Shown here: one piece after another, positions 1 to 11,471 of the stretch | How the letters are laid out: every line of letters begins with the position of its first letter | Numbering within the stretch: position 1 is the first letter of the stretch | From: Prorocentrum cordatum | Lineage: Eukaryota; Sar; Dinophyceae; Prorocentrales; Prorocentraceae | Length of the DNA: 64,000 nt | Assembly (NCBI GenBank): GCA_963575745.1 | Contig: CAUYUJ010012758.1 | Location: forward strand, 260,001-324,000 | Reading direction: 5' to 3' | The notes under the pieces: model-generated | What the model saw: only the letters and a program-made list of their open reading frames with translations | What the model was told of the DNA's origin: nothing | Databases searched by the model: none | Program-made: the position numbers and the translations under genes

Positions 1-1139
1 TGCTCAAAACGCCAGTGTTAGAACCCTGCGTGTTGGCTCGGCACGTGCTGGTCCACGCTTTGGCGAACGCATCGTGCCAGACATGGGCCTTCAGTCTACG
101 TGTTGAGCCCCGTGTCAACACGCTACGCGCTGCGTGTTGCGTATCAGGACAGTTGAGACATTCTTGGGCCCCGACCAGCTCAGACCCCCCGGCCGCCTCC
201 AAGAGGGAGGACAGGCGGGACGGGGTGGCCGGCCAAGGTCCGCAGCCGTCCAGCCTCATGGCCCGCCTGGTGGACGAGCTCTGCGAGGCGTCCCGGACCC
301 CCGCGGGGTCCACGCCGATCCGATCGACCCGCTTCGATGTCGGTTCTGGCGGGCCCGATCCGATTCGATTCCAATATTCAGACGATCCGATGCGGGCGCA
401 GCCGATCCGCGTCGATTTCGATTCCGTGCCGATGCAGCCTGACCGATGCACATGTCGATTCGATCCGATTAACCGGTTCGGTGCTGACTGGTCCTTCCCC
501 GCCTCCGCTTGTTTTGCGACAGCAGCCGTCGGAACAGTGGATTGGCCAGTCAATCAGTGCAATCTAACCCAGATGTTTGACAATGTGATCTGGTCAAGCC
601 TGCCGTGCTTCCTCGCTTTCAGCCTCCAGAGCCCGTTATCGAGCCCGTGACCTTCAAAGATGGATGAGATACGAGAAATTTCCCCGAGGGAATGGGTCGG
701 GAGTTCTGGGGCCGCGGATTGAAAACAAAAAACACATGGTAGGACGTCTGGGACCCCGCCCCAGCTCTTCTGCGCCAGCGGCCGCCAGGACACTGGCTCG
801 GCCAGTCAGCCAACGCCCTCTGATGCGAGTTCGCACTCGAGGAGTGAAGATATCCCATTAGCAGCAAAGGTGGGGTCGAGGAGTAGGATGTCGAGACACG
901 GCCATGTACACCTTGGTGAACTTGTTCCAAGGGATCGTGGCCGTCCAGACAAAACATGTAGCCCGCATTGACAATTCCTGCATATATTGTGAGACAGTCG
1001 CAGACGAAACGGCTGCCAGACCAGGCGGCATGGGGCTCCCCGTCCCCCCTGTTGGATTCTCTGGTGGCCCATTACCATCGTAAGAACCCTCTTAGCGATA
1101 CGATAGTAGGGAATCAGGAACACGCCCCTGGGCAGCTAT
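1..1139. other. No gene recognised; repeat fragments
   Basis: No open frame here resembles a protein I know. Positions 300-480 are rich in GATCC/GATTCGAT words. Positions 650-740 carry a copy of a dispersed family described at 28350 (GGGAGTT..., GAAAA core). Positions 857-885 contain the dispersed motif TAGCAGCAAAGGTG followed by GGGTCGAGGAGTAG, which recurs at 22221-22255. The long open frame from 15 to 650 is probably a chance frame in GC-rich DNA. Confidence 0.5.
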
Positions 1140-1390
1140 TAGCTCTCTATGGGGAGCCATCCGCGTCAGTGGTGTGTGCCAAAATGGGCGCGGTGACGCA
1201 TTGCGATTTCCTTTGCTGGGCCATATATGGAGCTCCATGCAGGGGGGAGGGGTGGGGGGCGAGATCCGCGTGAGGGGGTCTGCCGAAGTAGGCGCGATGG
1301 CGTCATGCGACCTCCTCCGCTGGGGCCATACGTGGGGCTCTCTATGGGGCACGACGTGCGTGAGGGGTGCGCCGAAATGGGCATGATGAC
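1140..1390 (+). repeat. Diverged copies of an ~88-bp minisatellite
   Basis: The word TGCCAAAATGGGCG and its variants recur near 1180, 1282 and 1370, each within a unit containing GGGGCCAT and GGAGCTCC/GGGGCTCT. This is a degenerate relative of the better-preserved six-copy array at 21126-21660. Confidence 0.6.
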
Positions 1391-1834
1391 GGAGGTCGAA
1401 GGCAGAGAGAGGAGTAGAGCGAGGAGAAGGAGGGAGAGGAGGAGAGGGAGAAGTGCGCGGCAACAGATGTAAAACGAGGAGCCAGCAACACAGGAGGGAA
1501 TGAGACACCTCCGCCATCACCGAAGTCCACTCCAGCTCGGGAAATTGATTATGCGCGGCGGCTGGTCGGATTCTCGATCGTCGGACGCTGTGAGGTAGAC
1601 CAGGCTGATTGGATTGCGATCAGTGCCAAGCCGAAGGGCATCCAGGACCAGGACGCGTCTGATATCAAAGAAACATGCGTTGGAGGTCCGTGCGTGCGTC
1701 TAACGGAAAGAGCGAGGTACGAGTGATGATTTTGTGTGGGGCGAAGTTTTCTAGGGAGGAGTCCAGAGGAGGGGCGAGGCGCGCAAGGATGAGCTGTAAT
1801 GGCCGCCTGTGGCCGTTTCCCTCGTGTCTGTTCG
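1391..1834. other. Unassigned, AG-rich start
   Basis: Positions 1400-1450 are AG-rich low complexity. The rest shows no recognisable gene, RNA or element. Confidence 0.4.
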
Positions 1835-2685
1835 ATTGAAGCGGCATGGCTCAAGGGCCCCAAAACGGCCCAAAGACGGCCCCAATGGGGCCTCAGGCAG
1901 CCTCCAGACGGTCCAAGAGAACTTCGAGACGGCTCCATAGGCCGTCAAGAGGACTTTCGAGAGGGTTTCAGGAGCGCAAAAGCATGGATCGTCATAGGGT
2001 GTGTAGGGTTTTTCAGGTTCTCGCTGTTTCGGTCCCAGAAGGGTCCAACACGGCCCACGAGGCCACAATGCTCGTCCAAAGACGGCCCCAGAGGCCCCCC
2101 AAAGGGTCCGACAACGGTCCAAGAGAGCCCCCAGACGGCCCACGAGGGCCCCAAAACAGCCCCAGAGGGCCCCAAGACTGCCCCACGAGAGCCCCAAGAG
2201 GGCTCCAAGAGGCTCCCAAGAGATTCACAAGGGGTCCCGAAGAGGCGGTGGGGGACTGGCCCCGAGACAGCCCAAGAGTCCCAAAACGGCCCTCAAGAGG
2301 GCCTCCGAGAGGACCTCAGGAGACCAGAAACATTGATTACACTAGGGTTTAAAAAGTTTGTGTGGTTTTCGCTTTTTCGGGCCCAGAAGGGCCCCAGACG
2401 GCCCAAGAGGTCTCAAAGATCGTCCCCAGACGGCCACAGAAGTCCCAAAAGAGCCCCAGAGGGCCCCAAAATGGCCCAAGAGGGCCCCAAGACGGCCCCA
2501 CGAGAGCCCCAAGAGGGCCCCAAGAGACTCCCAAGAGGGCCCAAAGAGGCTGTGTAGGGACTGGGCTGCTTGGGTGTGGGGACTGGCCTGGCCTCAAGAC
2601 GGCCCAAGAGTCCCAAAACTGTCCAAAAGAGCCACCACAAGACTCCCAAGAAGCCCCAGAACGCCAAGTAACACCATGGCTCTCC
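1835..2685 (+). repeat. CCCAAGAGGGC minisatellite, forward orientation
   Basis: Degenerate 10-12-bp units of the type CCCAAGAGGGCCCCAAGACGG, broken by two spacers near 1985-2050 and 2330-2395 that both contain a GGTTTTTCAGGTTCTCGC / GGTTTTCGCTTTTTCGG-like segment followed by CCCAGAAGGG. This composite unit (spacer plus minisatellite) recurs at 37590-37985, 53800-54420 and 55690-56700 on this strand, and inverted at other loci. Open frames across it are Pro/Arg/Lys-rich products of the repeat and not genes. Confidence 0.8.
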
Positions 2686-2875
2686 ACAGCGAGCGGTGAC
2701 GTAACAAGCTCTGAACACCGAGGCTCCCCAGAGCGCGCGACGTAAAGAGCTCTGAGTAGCAAGACTCTCAAGAGCGAGCGGCAACGTACAAGTCTCTGAA
2801 CACCAGGGCTCCCAACAGAGAGCGGTAACGCAACAAACTCTTAACGCCAAGGCTCCCCAGAGAGAAGGGTGCCAA
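2686..2875 (+). repeat. ~44-bp tandem repeat, about 4 copies
   Basis: Four degenerate units begin near 2689, 2731, 2773 and 2819. Each contains GAGCGGTGACGTAACAA-like sequence, CTCTGAACACC-like sequence and GGCTCCCCAGAG. A weaker relative follows the minisatellite at about 56700-56830. Confidence 0.65.
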
Positions 2876-3014
2876 GTCTTCTCGCTCTTTCCATTTCCGT
2901 GCCAGCCCAAGTCTATTGGATCGGCGTTGGACCCCCCCAGCGGCGCCTCTGAAGCCACCTCCCGGCGCGTTCCGCGCGCCAGGGAAGGGGAGGGAGTCCA
3001 GCGCCGACCCAAGA

Positions 3015-4254
3015 AACCTGACCGGACAAGAACGGGAAGCGCAGTTTTTTATCCACCACGTGCGTCAGAGACCGTATTGGCGAGAACGTCAGAGAACATC
3101 CCTGTTGCGTTTCCTGGCTTCGGCGCCGTCTTGGAGGTATCTTGGACGCTCTTGGGGCTGTCGTAGCCTCTGGCCTCTCGGGGGCCTCTTGGGGGAGTCC
3201 CGGGGGGGGCCTTCGGGGGCTCTATGGGGCGATATGAAGCTCTCAGGGAACTCCTGGAGCCTTTTCGCGCGTTCTGGGGGACTTCTGGCCGCCTCTTTGG
3301 AGCCCCTGGGGGGCTTCTTGGGGGTCTCTTGGGGCGTTTTGGGCGCTCTGGCGGGCCTCTGGCCGCCCCTTGGGGGCCTCTTGGGGGTCTCTTGGGGCGC
3401 TCTGGGGGTCCTCTGGGGGGCCTTCGGGGGCTTTCTTGGGCCGTTTGGAGGCCCTCCGGGAGCGATTCCAAGATAATGCTGCTTCGGAGTCCCCTCCGGA
3501 GCCGATTTTTTGAGGACGTCCCGAGCGAAACGGCCAATTTTCCGGAACACGGCAGACCACACAGGAGCACGGCAGACCACACAGGACACGGCAGACCCCA
3601 CGGGAGCACGGCAGACCACACAGGAGCACGGCAAACCACACAAGAGCACGGCAGACCATACAGGAGCACGCCAGACCATTTTGGGGAATCCGTTAACGAA
3701 AAATCCCGTGCAGCGCGGCAACCCATATAGTTAAAGAAAAGATATATTTACTCAAGGATTCAGCCAGAACGTCCCGCTTGCTTGTCGTACCTCGAAGACG
3801 CTTCCCGTCATCCGCCAACGAGTTTCGGGATGGAGCCCGTACCCCTTAGTTAGAGAACCGCCAACGAGTTTCGGGATGGAGCCCGTACCCCTTAGTTAGA
3901 GAATCTCTCTCCCTCTCTATCTCTCTATGTCTCTCTCTTTCTCTGGCTTTAAGCCCCCAAAGCTTCAGCTTCAGCACGGCAGACCAGAACAGCAGACCCG
4001 CACGGCAGACCAGCACAACACACCGACACGGCAGACGAGCACGGCAGTCCGGCACGGCAGACCAGCACGGCAGACCAGCACGGCAGCCCATAGGAACATA
4101 GCAGACCAGATCATGTCATTGACGCTGCTGTTGTTGGTGATGATCATGTTGCTGCTGATGGTGATGGTGATGCGTACGATGATGATAATGATGATGATGA
4201 GGAGGAGGAGGATGATGATGATGAGTATGAGTATGAGTATGGTGATGATGATGG

Positions 4255-4287
<33 letters not shown>

Positions 4288-5128
4288 GGATGATGATGAT
4301 GATGGACTTCTCGGGGTGTGCTTGGGAGATGTTGGGGTCCTCTGGAGAGCCTTTGGACTAGCAGTTTAAATCTGCGTAGCCGTTGTAACCCGACTCTCGT
4401 TTTCTTCATCGGTCTGACCGGTTTATCAGCTTACACGGCACAGCGCAGCAACACGACAGACGGCAGCAGCACGGCAGACCAGGAAGGCAGACCACAGGAG
4501 CACGGCAGACCAGAACGGCAGACCAGAACGGCAGACCGCAGGAGCACGGCAGAGCAGCACAGCTGACCACAGGAGAACGGCAGACCAGCACAGCGTTGTT
4601 GCAGCAGACGGTGCTGATACACTCTTAATTTATTGAACACGTCCCCAGCGAAATCGTCATGGTCGGCCGTATTGAGGGCACTCTGCGGGTCATCTTTGGG
4701 CCGATTTTGTTTTTGGGGGGCCGTACTGATGCCCTCAAAAACGATTCCAAGACGACGTTAGACTCATTGTTTGTTTGATGATTGTTCGGCCGTCTTGAGG
4801 GCACTCTTAGGGCATAGTCTGCCGTGCTCCTCGTCTTGGTCTGCCGTGCTCCTCGTCTTGGTCATCCTTTCCGTCGTCTTGAGGGCGCTCTTGGTGCCTG
4901 GTCTGCCGTGCTCCTCGTCTTGGTCTGCCGTGCTCCTCTCGGTTTCAGTGCCTGGTCTGCCGTGCTCCTCGTCTTGGTCTGCCGTGCTCCTCTCGGTTCC
5001 TGCGCGCGGTCTGCCGTGCTCCTGTGGGGAGCACGGCAGACCACAGGAGCACGGCAGACCACACAGGAGCACGGCAGACCACACCTCGATTTTTTGAGGA
5101 TGTCTCGAGCGAAATGGCCATTTTGGGG
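3015..5128. repeat. 2.1-kb tandem duplication, copy 1
   Basis: This 2114-bp block is repeated directly at 5129-7230. The copies look identical apart from T3152 versus G5266 and a 12-bp length difference in a GAT microsatellite (about 4133-4303). Contents in order: inverted CCCAAGAGGGC minisatellite (3140-3475), clusters of a 15-nt word GGAGCACGGCAGACC, a segment ending ACTCAAGGATTCAGCCAG... (3740-3830) that is repeated at 7234-7509, the GAT repeat, and a 35-nt hairpin at 5008-5042. No gene is seen; the open frames are repeat translations. Confidence 0.9.
5008..5042. repeat. Perfect 15-bp hairpin of the CGGCAGACC word
   Basis: Left arm GGTCTGCCGTGCTCC (5008-5022), loop TGTGG, right arm GGAGCACGGCAGACC (5028-5042). 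It marks the point where the direction of the dispersed 15-nt word flips. The same hairpin is at 7110-7144 in copy 2. Confidence 0.9.
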
Positions 5129-7230
5129 AACCTGACCGGACAAGAACGGGAAGCGCAGTTTTTTATCCACCACGTGCGTCAGAGACCGTATTGGCGAGAA
5201 CGTCAGAGAACATCCCTGTTGCGTTTCCTGGCTTCGGCGCCGTCTTGGAGGTATCTTGGACGCTCGTGGGGCTGTCGTAGCCTCTGGCCTCTCGGGGGCC
5301 TCTTGGGGGAGTCCCGGGGGGGGCCTTCGGGGGCTCTATGGGGCGATATGAAGCTCTCAGGGAACTCCTGGAGCCTTTTCGCGCGTTCTGGGGGACTTCT
5401 GGCCGCCTCTTTGGAGCCCCTGGGGGGCTTCTTGGGGGTCTCTTGGGGCGTTTTGGGCGCTCTGGCGGGCCTCTGGCCGCCCCTTGGGGGCCTCTTGGGG
5501 GTCTCTTGGGGCGCTCTGGGGGTCCTCTGGGGGGCCTTCGGGGGCTTTCTTGGGCCGTTTGGAGGCCCTCCGGGAGCGATTCCAAGATAATGCTGCTTCG
5601 GAGTCCCCTCCGGAGCCGATTTTTTGAGGACGTCCCGAGCGAAACGGCCAATTTTCCGGAACACGGCAGACCACACAGGAGCACGGCAGACCACACAGGA
5701 CACGGCAGACCCCACGGGAGCACGGCAGACCACACAGGAGCACGGCAAACCACACAAGAGCACGGCAGACCATACAGGAGCACGCCAGACCATTTTGGGG
5801 AATCCGTTAACGAAAAATCCCGTGCAGCGCGGCAACCCATATAGTTAAAGAAAAGATATATTTACTCAAGGATTCAGCCAGAACGTCCCGCTTGCTTGTC
5901 GTACCTCGAAGACGCTTCCCGTCATCCGCCAACGAGTTTCGGGATGGAGCCCGTACCCCTTAGTTAGAGAACCGCCAACGAGTTTCGGGATGGAGCCCGT
6001 ACCCCTTAGTTAGAGAATCTCTCTCCCTCTCTATCTCTCTATGTCTCTCTCTTTCTCTGGCTTTAAGCCCCCAAAGCTTCAGCTTCAGCACGGCAGACCA
6101 GAACAGCAGACCCGCACGGCAGACCAGCACAACACACCGACACGGCAGACGAGCACGGCAGTCCGGCACGGCAGACCAGCACGGCAGACCAGCACGGCAG
6201 CCCATAGGAACATAGCAGACCAGATCATGTCATTGACGCTGCTGTTGTTGGTGATGATCATGTTGCTGCTGATGGTGATGGTGATGCGTACGATGATGAT
6301 AATGATGATGATGAGGAGGAGGATGATGATGATGATGAGTATGAGTATGAGTATGGTGATGATGATGGTGATGATGATGATGATGATGAGGATGATGATG
6401 ATGATGGACTTCTCGGGGTGTGCTTGGGAGATGTTGGGGTCCTCTGGAGAGCCTTTGGACTAGCAGTTTAAATCTGCGTAGCCGTTGTAACCCGACTCTC
6501 GTTTTCTTCATCGGTCTGACCGGTTTATCAGCTTACACGGCACAGCGCAGCAACACGACAGACGGCAGCAGCACGGCAGACCAGGAAGGCAGACCACAGG
6601 AGCACGGCAGACCAGAACGGCAGACCAGAACGGCAGACCGCAGGAGCACGGCAGAGCAGCACAGCTGACCACAGGAGAACGGCAGACCAGCACAGCGTTG
6701 TTGCAGCAGACGGTGCTGATACACTCTTAATTTATTGAACACGTCCCCAGCGAAATCGTCATGGTCGGCCGTATTGAGGGCACTCTGCGGGTCATCTTTG
6801 GGCCGATTTTGTTTTTGGGGGGCCGTACTGATGCCCTCAAAAACGATTCCAAGACGACGTTAGACTCATTGTTTGTTTGATGATTGTTCGGCCGTCTTGA
6901 GGGCACTCTTAGGGCATAGTCTGCCGTGCTCCTCGTCTTGGTCTGCCGTGCTCCTCGTCTTGGTCATCCTTTCCGTCGTCTTGAGGGCGCTCTTGGTGCC
7001 TGGTCTGCCGTGCTCCTCGTCTTGGTCTGCCGTGCTCCTCTCGGTTTCAGTGCCTGGTCTGCCGTGCTCCTCGTCTTGGTCTGCCGTGCTCCTCTCGGTT
7101 CCTGCGCGCGGTCTGCCGTGCTCCTGTGGGGAGCACGGCAGACCACAGGAGCACGGCAGACCACACAGGAGCACGGCAGACCACACCTCGATTTTTTGAG
7201 GATGTCTCGAGCGAAATGGCCATTTTGGGG
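5129..7230. repeat. 2.1-kb tandem duplication, copy 2
   Basis: Second copy (2102 bp), offset 2114 bp before the GAT microsatellite and 2102 bp after it. The copies abut directly: copy 1 ends in GGCCATTTTGGGG and the next copy starts with AACCTGACCGGACAAG. Such near-identity beside highly diverged minisatellites implies a very recent duplication or an assembly artefact. Confidence 0.9.
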
Positions 7231-7233
7231 AAT

Positions 7234-7278
7234 CCGCCAACGAAAAATCCCGTGCAGCGCGGCAACCCATAGATATAA

Positions 7279-7319
<41 letters not shown>

Positions 7320-7509
7320 CTCAAGGATTCAGCCAGAACGTCCCGCTTGCTTCTCGTACCTCGAAGACGCTTCCCGTTATCCGCCAACGAAAAATCCCGT
7401 GCGGCGCGGCAACCCATAGATATAAAGATATATATATATAGATATATACTCAAGGATTCAGCCAGAACGTCCCGCTTGCTTCTCGTACCTCGAAGACGCT
7501 TCCCGTCAT
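7234..7509 (+). repeat. Two-copy tandem repeat with (TA)n
   Basis: Units at 7234-7380 and 7381-7509 both run from CCGCCAACGAAAAATCCCG through ACCCATAGATATAAAG and a TA microsatellite to CTCAAGGATTCAGCCAG and GAAGACGCTTCCCGT. A diverged third unit sits at about 3699-3828 (and its duplicate at 5813-5942). The unit differences lie mainly in TA-run length. Confidence 0.8.
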
Positions 7510-9539
7510 CCGCCGGGGCCTCCAAAAGTCTAAAGTCAAGGCGCCGCAATATTAAGGATCACTTTGGGCTCAGCAGGGCCTCCAGTTTTCGACCGTTCCT
7601 TGGTCGGGGAACCAGGCTCGCCTTGGCCAGGATAGCCACATTCGCTCCTTATTCAGCGCTCCTCGTGTCAGCAAGATGTCCGTATGTCGTCTCTTGCTCC
7701 TACAGGGAGGCATCTTCTGGGATCATTGGCACGAGCAGTGCGCCCCGACCGCTCCCGCCCTCTCGACCCCAGGCCTGGGGCGCCACGAGCGGCGCCGCCG
7801 ACGCCGCTGCAGGGCACTACCCGGGGGGGGGGGGGGGCGCTGCACCGGCAAGGGGCACCGCTGCTGCCGAGCTGCGGCCGCCTGCGATCTCGCTCGGCAG
7901 TCCCTGAGATCCGGGCCGCGCAATCTTGCCACACGTGGTGTTTCCCCCCTGTTTCGGGCCCTGCGACCCTTTCAGATCGATCCGATTCGAAAGATGTTGC
8001 AGGAGGATGGGGTCGAGGGCTCTGGTTGCGATCCCCCACAATGTTGCAATTGGTTCGCGACGTCGGATCTCAGGGGTAGCGCGGCCGACACGGAGACAGC
8101 TGCAGAGTGCGTGGCAATACCGAGTCCTAGAGCCTGTAGAATCATCTCAATTGCGATCGCGATGCGGCTTGAAACACTCATACCAGTAGCGGTCCTTCTA
8201 GAACTGGCGCCGTCCATGTTGTTCGCGTCACAAGGGCTATGTACTGGAGCAGCGGTAATGGTCAACACGGGGACACAGTCCCGCTGGGCTCCCGAGGGCT
8301 CCCCCCGAGGGCTCCCGAGAAGGGTCACGCAGCATGCCCGACAACACGGGTGTGCGATCGCCGCAAGTTGGCAACGCCACAAAATGGGCGCGGCCATACA
8401 GGCGTGCTGACCAGCCAACAGAAAGGAGTCACGAAGGTGTGAGCGTTCCCATATTTTCCGCGCAGCGTGTTGCTTGTTTTGTTCCTGACCGGCTGCGCCC
8501 TCTTACAGACGGCATTGTCGCGAGCTTGTGGGATTCTGCAGACGCGCTACACCTATCAGACCTCTCGTGCGGAGGCGGAGGGGGAGGACTCGATCATCGT
8601 GCGTCGCTCGCCCCACACACCTTGAGCTTCGGGGCCGGTTCTCGCGGGCGGCCTCCGCACGTCGGACCCTTCGGCGCGCCCACCGCCCACGAACCCAGGG
8701 GGCGTTCCGCATCTGGCGGGCCCGGGGCTGCCGTCGGGACAATCGAAATGGGTACAGTCGGACCGAGGCCAAGAAGCGGCTCGTTGGCCAGTCCCTCACA
8801 TCACTCGCGGACCTCGGAGCCCCCGCTGCGGAGTCTCCGTGGGCCGCCCACGCCGGCCCGAACGGCGGAGGGCACAGCCCCCCCGCCAGCTCGGGCTCAG
8901 CATGCCGCAACGTGAGCAGCGGGGTTACTCCTCTGCTGCTCTCCTCGATTGTGGCGCTTCCTGGGTACAGTCGGTTCGAGGAGGCTACCCTAGTGTTCTT
9001 CGTGTTTGTTGGATGTTCTTGTGCATCCTGGGGAGGGTACCTTTGGATTTCCTGTTCGGCCGACGGAGGGTCTCAGATTTGGGAGGGATATTCTTCTGGA
9101 CTGTACGGAAAGAATGGGCACGAAGACCGACAGCATCTGCTGTTCATTCTGAACAGGGTTCGCTGTCGGCGTCGCAGCGGTAGTTGTTCATTTGGGACAG
9201 AAGGCCGCTTGGCCAACGGCGGCCGCTGTCGATGTTGGACAGCATTTGTTGCTGGGCATCGCACCCATTTTTTCCGTACCCATTTCGGCGTCCAAATGCT
9301 CAAGGGGACAGGATCGCGGTGAGTAAGGCAGGGGGCGCGAGATACGCACGGACGCCAAATTTGGCCCAGTTCATGATCTCGTTGTCGGTTCTTCACTTCT
9401 CCTCCTAAAGCAGATGTTGAAAACAGGGGTTCGTCGCCTTGGTCTCAAGTGGGGCGGCTCAAAAGTTTGAGTGTGTTGTGGTGAGGTGGCCTCCTTGTGC
9501 TTACCAGTTAGCGCCACAGCACGTCACACCCCAAGCCAA
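7510..9539. other. Unassigned; fragments of dispersed repeats
   Basis: No recognisable gene. A G13 run lies near 7826. Positions 7600-7675 resemble 11715-11780 (both contain GGCTCGCC, TGGCCAG and GCTCCTTATTC). Positions 9163-9300 resemble 30070-30210 (shared words: GGCCGCTGTCG, TGTTGG(G)CATCG, ACCCATTTTGTCCGT-like). The open frame at 8528-9322 looks like chance in GC-rich sequence. Confidence 0.45.
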
Positions 9540-9999
9540 ATGGCATCATGGTTACACCAGCTTTCATTTGCGCTGGCCTTGCCTCATCTTTTGTTTGCGC
9601 TTGACAGTGGCTTCCACAAACCAGCCATGGGCTTCAACCCGTGGAATTGTTTCGGCGTAAAATAACAAGAGAGGCTACAAGTTCAATGTGAGTTGGGCAC
9701 ACGGCTTCAATGACAGTGTCATTCGTCAAGTTGCGGATGCAATGGTTTCTACACGGTTGGCCGACGCCGGGTATGAGTACGTCAATCTTGATTGTGGTTG
9801 GACGACTGGTTTCAGAGACGCCGCAATTGGGAAACAAGTTGTCAACAAGACATCCTCCAGGTATGAAAGCACTGGGCGACTTCATCCATTCCAAAGGCTT
9901 GAAGTTCTGCATTTACTCCTTAGCGTCGGAATCTCAATGCTGCTCTCAGTTCTACTCTGGCGCCAATGACGGCTCTCTCGACAACGAGGTCGTGGACGC

Positions 10000-10002
<3 letters not shown>
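9540..10002 (+). pseudogene. GH27 alpha-galactosidase-like, exon 1 (frameshifted)
   Basis: Start of a glycoside hydrolase family 27 gene (alpha-galactosidase / alpha-N-acetylgalactosaminidase type; known reaction: hydrolysis of terminal alpha-linked galactose by a retaining mechanism). The ATG at 9540 opens a hydrophobic signal peptide (MASWLHQ..., LALPHLLFA), so the product would be secretory or vacuolar. The family hallmark PAMGFNPWNCFG follows, then in the +1 frame GFNDSVIRQVADAMV and AGYEYVNLDCGW, and in the next +1 frame PGMKALGDFIHSKGLKF. Each shift is explained by one extra A in an A-run (9659-9662 and 9832-9834). The exon probably ends GCAGA at 10002, with a GA 5' splice site inside a GA microsatellite. 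It could be an assembly indel rather than a true pseudogene. Confidence 0.75.
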
Positions 10003-10041
<39 letters not shown>

Positions 10042-10479
10042 AAAACGCCGTGCACGTCAGAGGTGCATGGGCAGGAAAAGTAAGCGCCGACGCTACCGCC
10101 GCCAGGCGCTGTGAAACTATGAAGCCACCCGGCATCGCCAGTTCCACGGGCAGGTGGTCTCTAAAAAATTGTTCGTGCAAGCCCTTCTCGCCAGGAGGCC
10201 CCCAGGTGGACGACCCTGGAGAGCAACAGCATCACGGGGCCGAGGAGTGGACGACACCCGGGGACCAGGAAGAACCCGGAGCCGGGGGAAAGAAGAGGGC
10301 GAGCGACCGGGAACGACAGCCGAGAAGCAGGGAGGAGGGCGAGACCCGTGCGACAGCCCGAGGGACGAGCGGAGGGCTGAGCAGGCAAAGGAACGACGCA
10401 GGACGGCGGAAAAGGGGGGGAGGACGACACCACCTGTGGGGGGACGGCGGCATTCAGGTTTTGGCGTTTCATCCCTAAG
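10003..10479 (+). other. Inferred GA-AG intron of GH27 gene
   Basis: Begins in a (GA)n run (10001-10042) and ends at CCCTAAG (10478-10479). Joining 10002 to 10480 keeps the frame: ...EVVDA, then E from the split codon GA|G, then HVEFGVAYLKFDG. GA 5' splice sites are known in dinoflagellates. No domain is encoded inside. Confidence 0.55.
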
Positions 10480-10915
10480 GCACGTTGAATTTGGTGTTGC
10501 TTACCTCAAATTCGACGGTTGCGGTCAGGAGCAGCGTTCGTACCCAGCTATGCGAAATGCGCCGAATGTTTCTGAGCGTCACTTCCAAATCGCAGTGAAT
10601 GGCTTCAGCACGAGTGGTGCGAGGCACGCTGGCAATGTTGCCAATAGTTGGCGCACAACTGGCGACGACGCCGTCAGTATCATGACCAGCCTAATGTTCC
10701 GAGCGTTCCTCAACGAAGAATATGCTTCGCTGGCACGGCCAGGTCGGTTCAAGGACCCTGACATGTTCGAAGTGGGAAATAATGTTGCACTGGGCGATGT
10801 TACAGGTGCGCGTTCTCACTTCAGCCTGCGGCGCGCTATGAAGGCACCGCTCATCATCCGCGCTGGCATTACTAATATTCCCAAACAAGCGTTGGAGATC
10901 TGGACCAAAAGCTAA
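10480..10915 (+). CDS. GH27 alpha-galactosidase-like, catalytic exon 2
   Basis: Carries the core of the (beta/alpha)8 barrel. YLKFDGCG contains the catalytic nucleophile Asp (codon 10514-10516). NSWRTTGDD contains the acid/base Asp (first D, codon 10664-10666). RFKDPDMFEVGN and SHFSLRRAMKAPLII are further family signatures, in the usual order and spacing. The frame ends NIPKQALEIWTKS, stop at 10913-10915. Family members continue here, so the stop may lie past a splice site (GC or GT near 10910-10920). Both catalytic residues are intact, unlike the frames of exon 1. Confidence 0.8.
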
Positions 10916-10954
10916 GTAAGATGCGCTAGGGCTCCATGCGCACGTCGCGTGGAG

Positions 10955-11208
10955 AAGCAATACCGACATCCATCCGAATGACAAGTGGTTTCCTAATATT
11001 CCCCTTCAGTCTGTCTGGGCGGGGCCACTGGAGGCATCGACGACGCAAAAGACGCATGAAAATGAAGTTCCAGAGATCCACGCAGATTTCTTGGATCGGC
11101 ATTAGGTGCATGTGTCGGCGCCTCCGGCTCCGCCCCTGACGCCGATCCCAGACATCCGCGCGGGCCTCAGAAAGTTTCTGTTTATGCATGTGTTTTCCTT
11201 CTCTACAG
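10955..11208 (+). other. Probable GH27 exon 3 and following intron
   Basis: A third frame encodes NDKWFPNIPLQSVWAGPLE (about 10970-11030), matching the VWAGPL segment that follows the barrel in GH27. The exon limits are not certain. The downstream intron ends in a pyrimidine-rich stretch and ACAG at 11205-11208. Confidence 0.5.
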
Positions 11209-11471
11209 TGGGAGCGTTCACGGCAGCGCTTCTCAACGTCGCCGAGAAGCCAGCGATGGTCAGTCTCAAACGTATAAAGCTGGAGATGCCCATTGGCTTC
11301 GATTCCCTGGGACGCGCTTCTTCGCCAGCGGCCAGGCTTCAGACGCGCGACATCTGGAAAAAGGTTGACATTGGAGTTCTCCTGGATGAGTACTCTGCCG
11401 CTGTGCACCCACGCGAAGTGCTCTTCTTGAGGATGACGCCTGTTGGCGCATATCCAACAGTGTTTGAGTAA
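11209..11471 (+). CDS. GH27 C-terminal beta-domain exon
   Basis: After the AG at 11207-11208 the frame reads GAFTAALLNVAEKPAMVSL (beta strand with the ALLN signature) and later RDIWKKVDIG, then EYSAAVHPREVLFLRMTPV, the usual antiparallel beta domain of GH27 in which a final V(L)L.R(L/M)TP motif is common. It ends with a stop at 11469-11471. Its order after the catalytic exon supports a single multi-exon gene over 9540-11471. Confidence 0.7.

Noticed and set aside
4116-4409. Poly-His / poly-Met frames
   Set aside because: Translation of the GAT microsatellite; its length differs between the two duplicate copies without regard to the frame.
8528-9322. 264-codon frame
   Set aside because: Arg/Ala/Ser-rich composition typical of chance GC-rich frames, and part of it overlaps a dispersed repeat.
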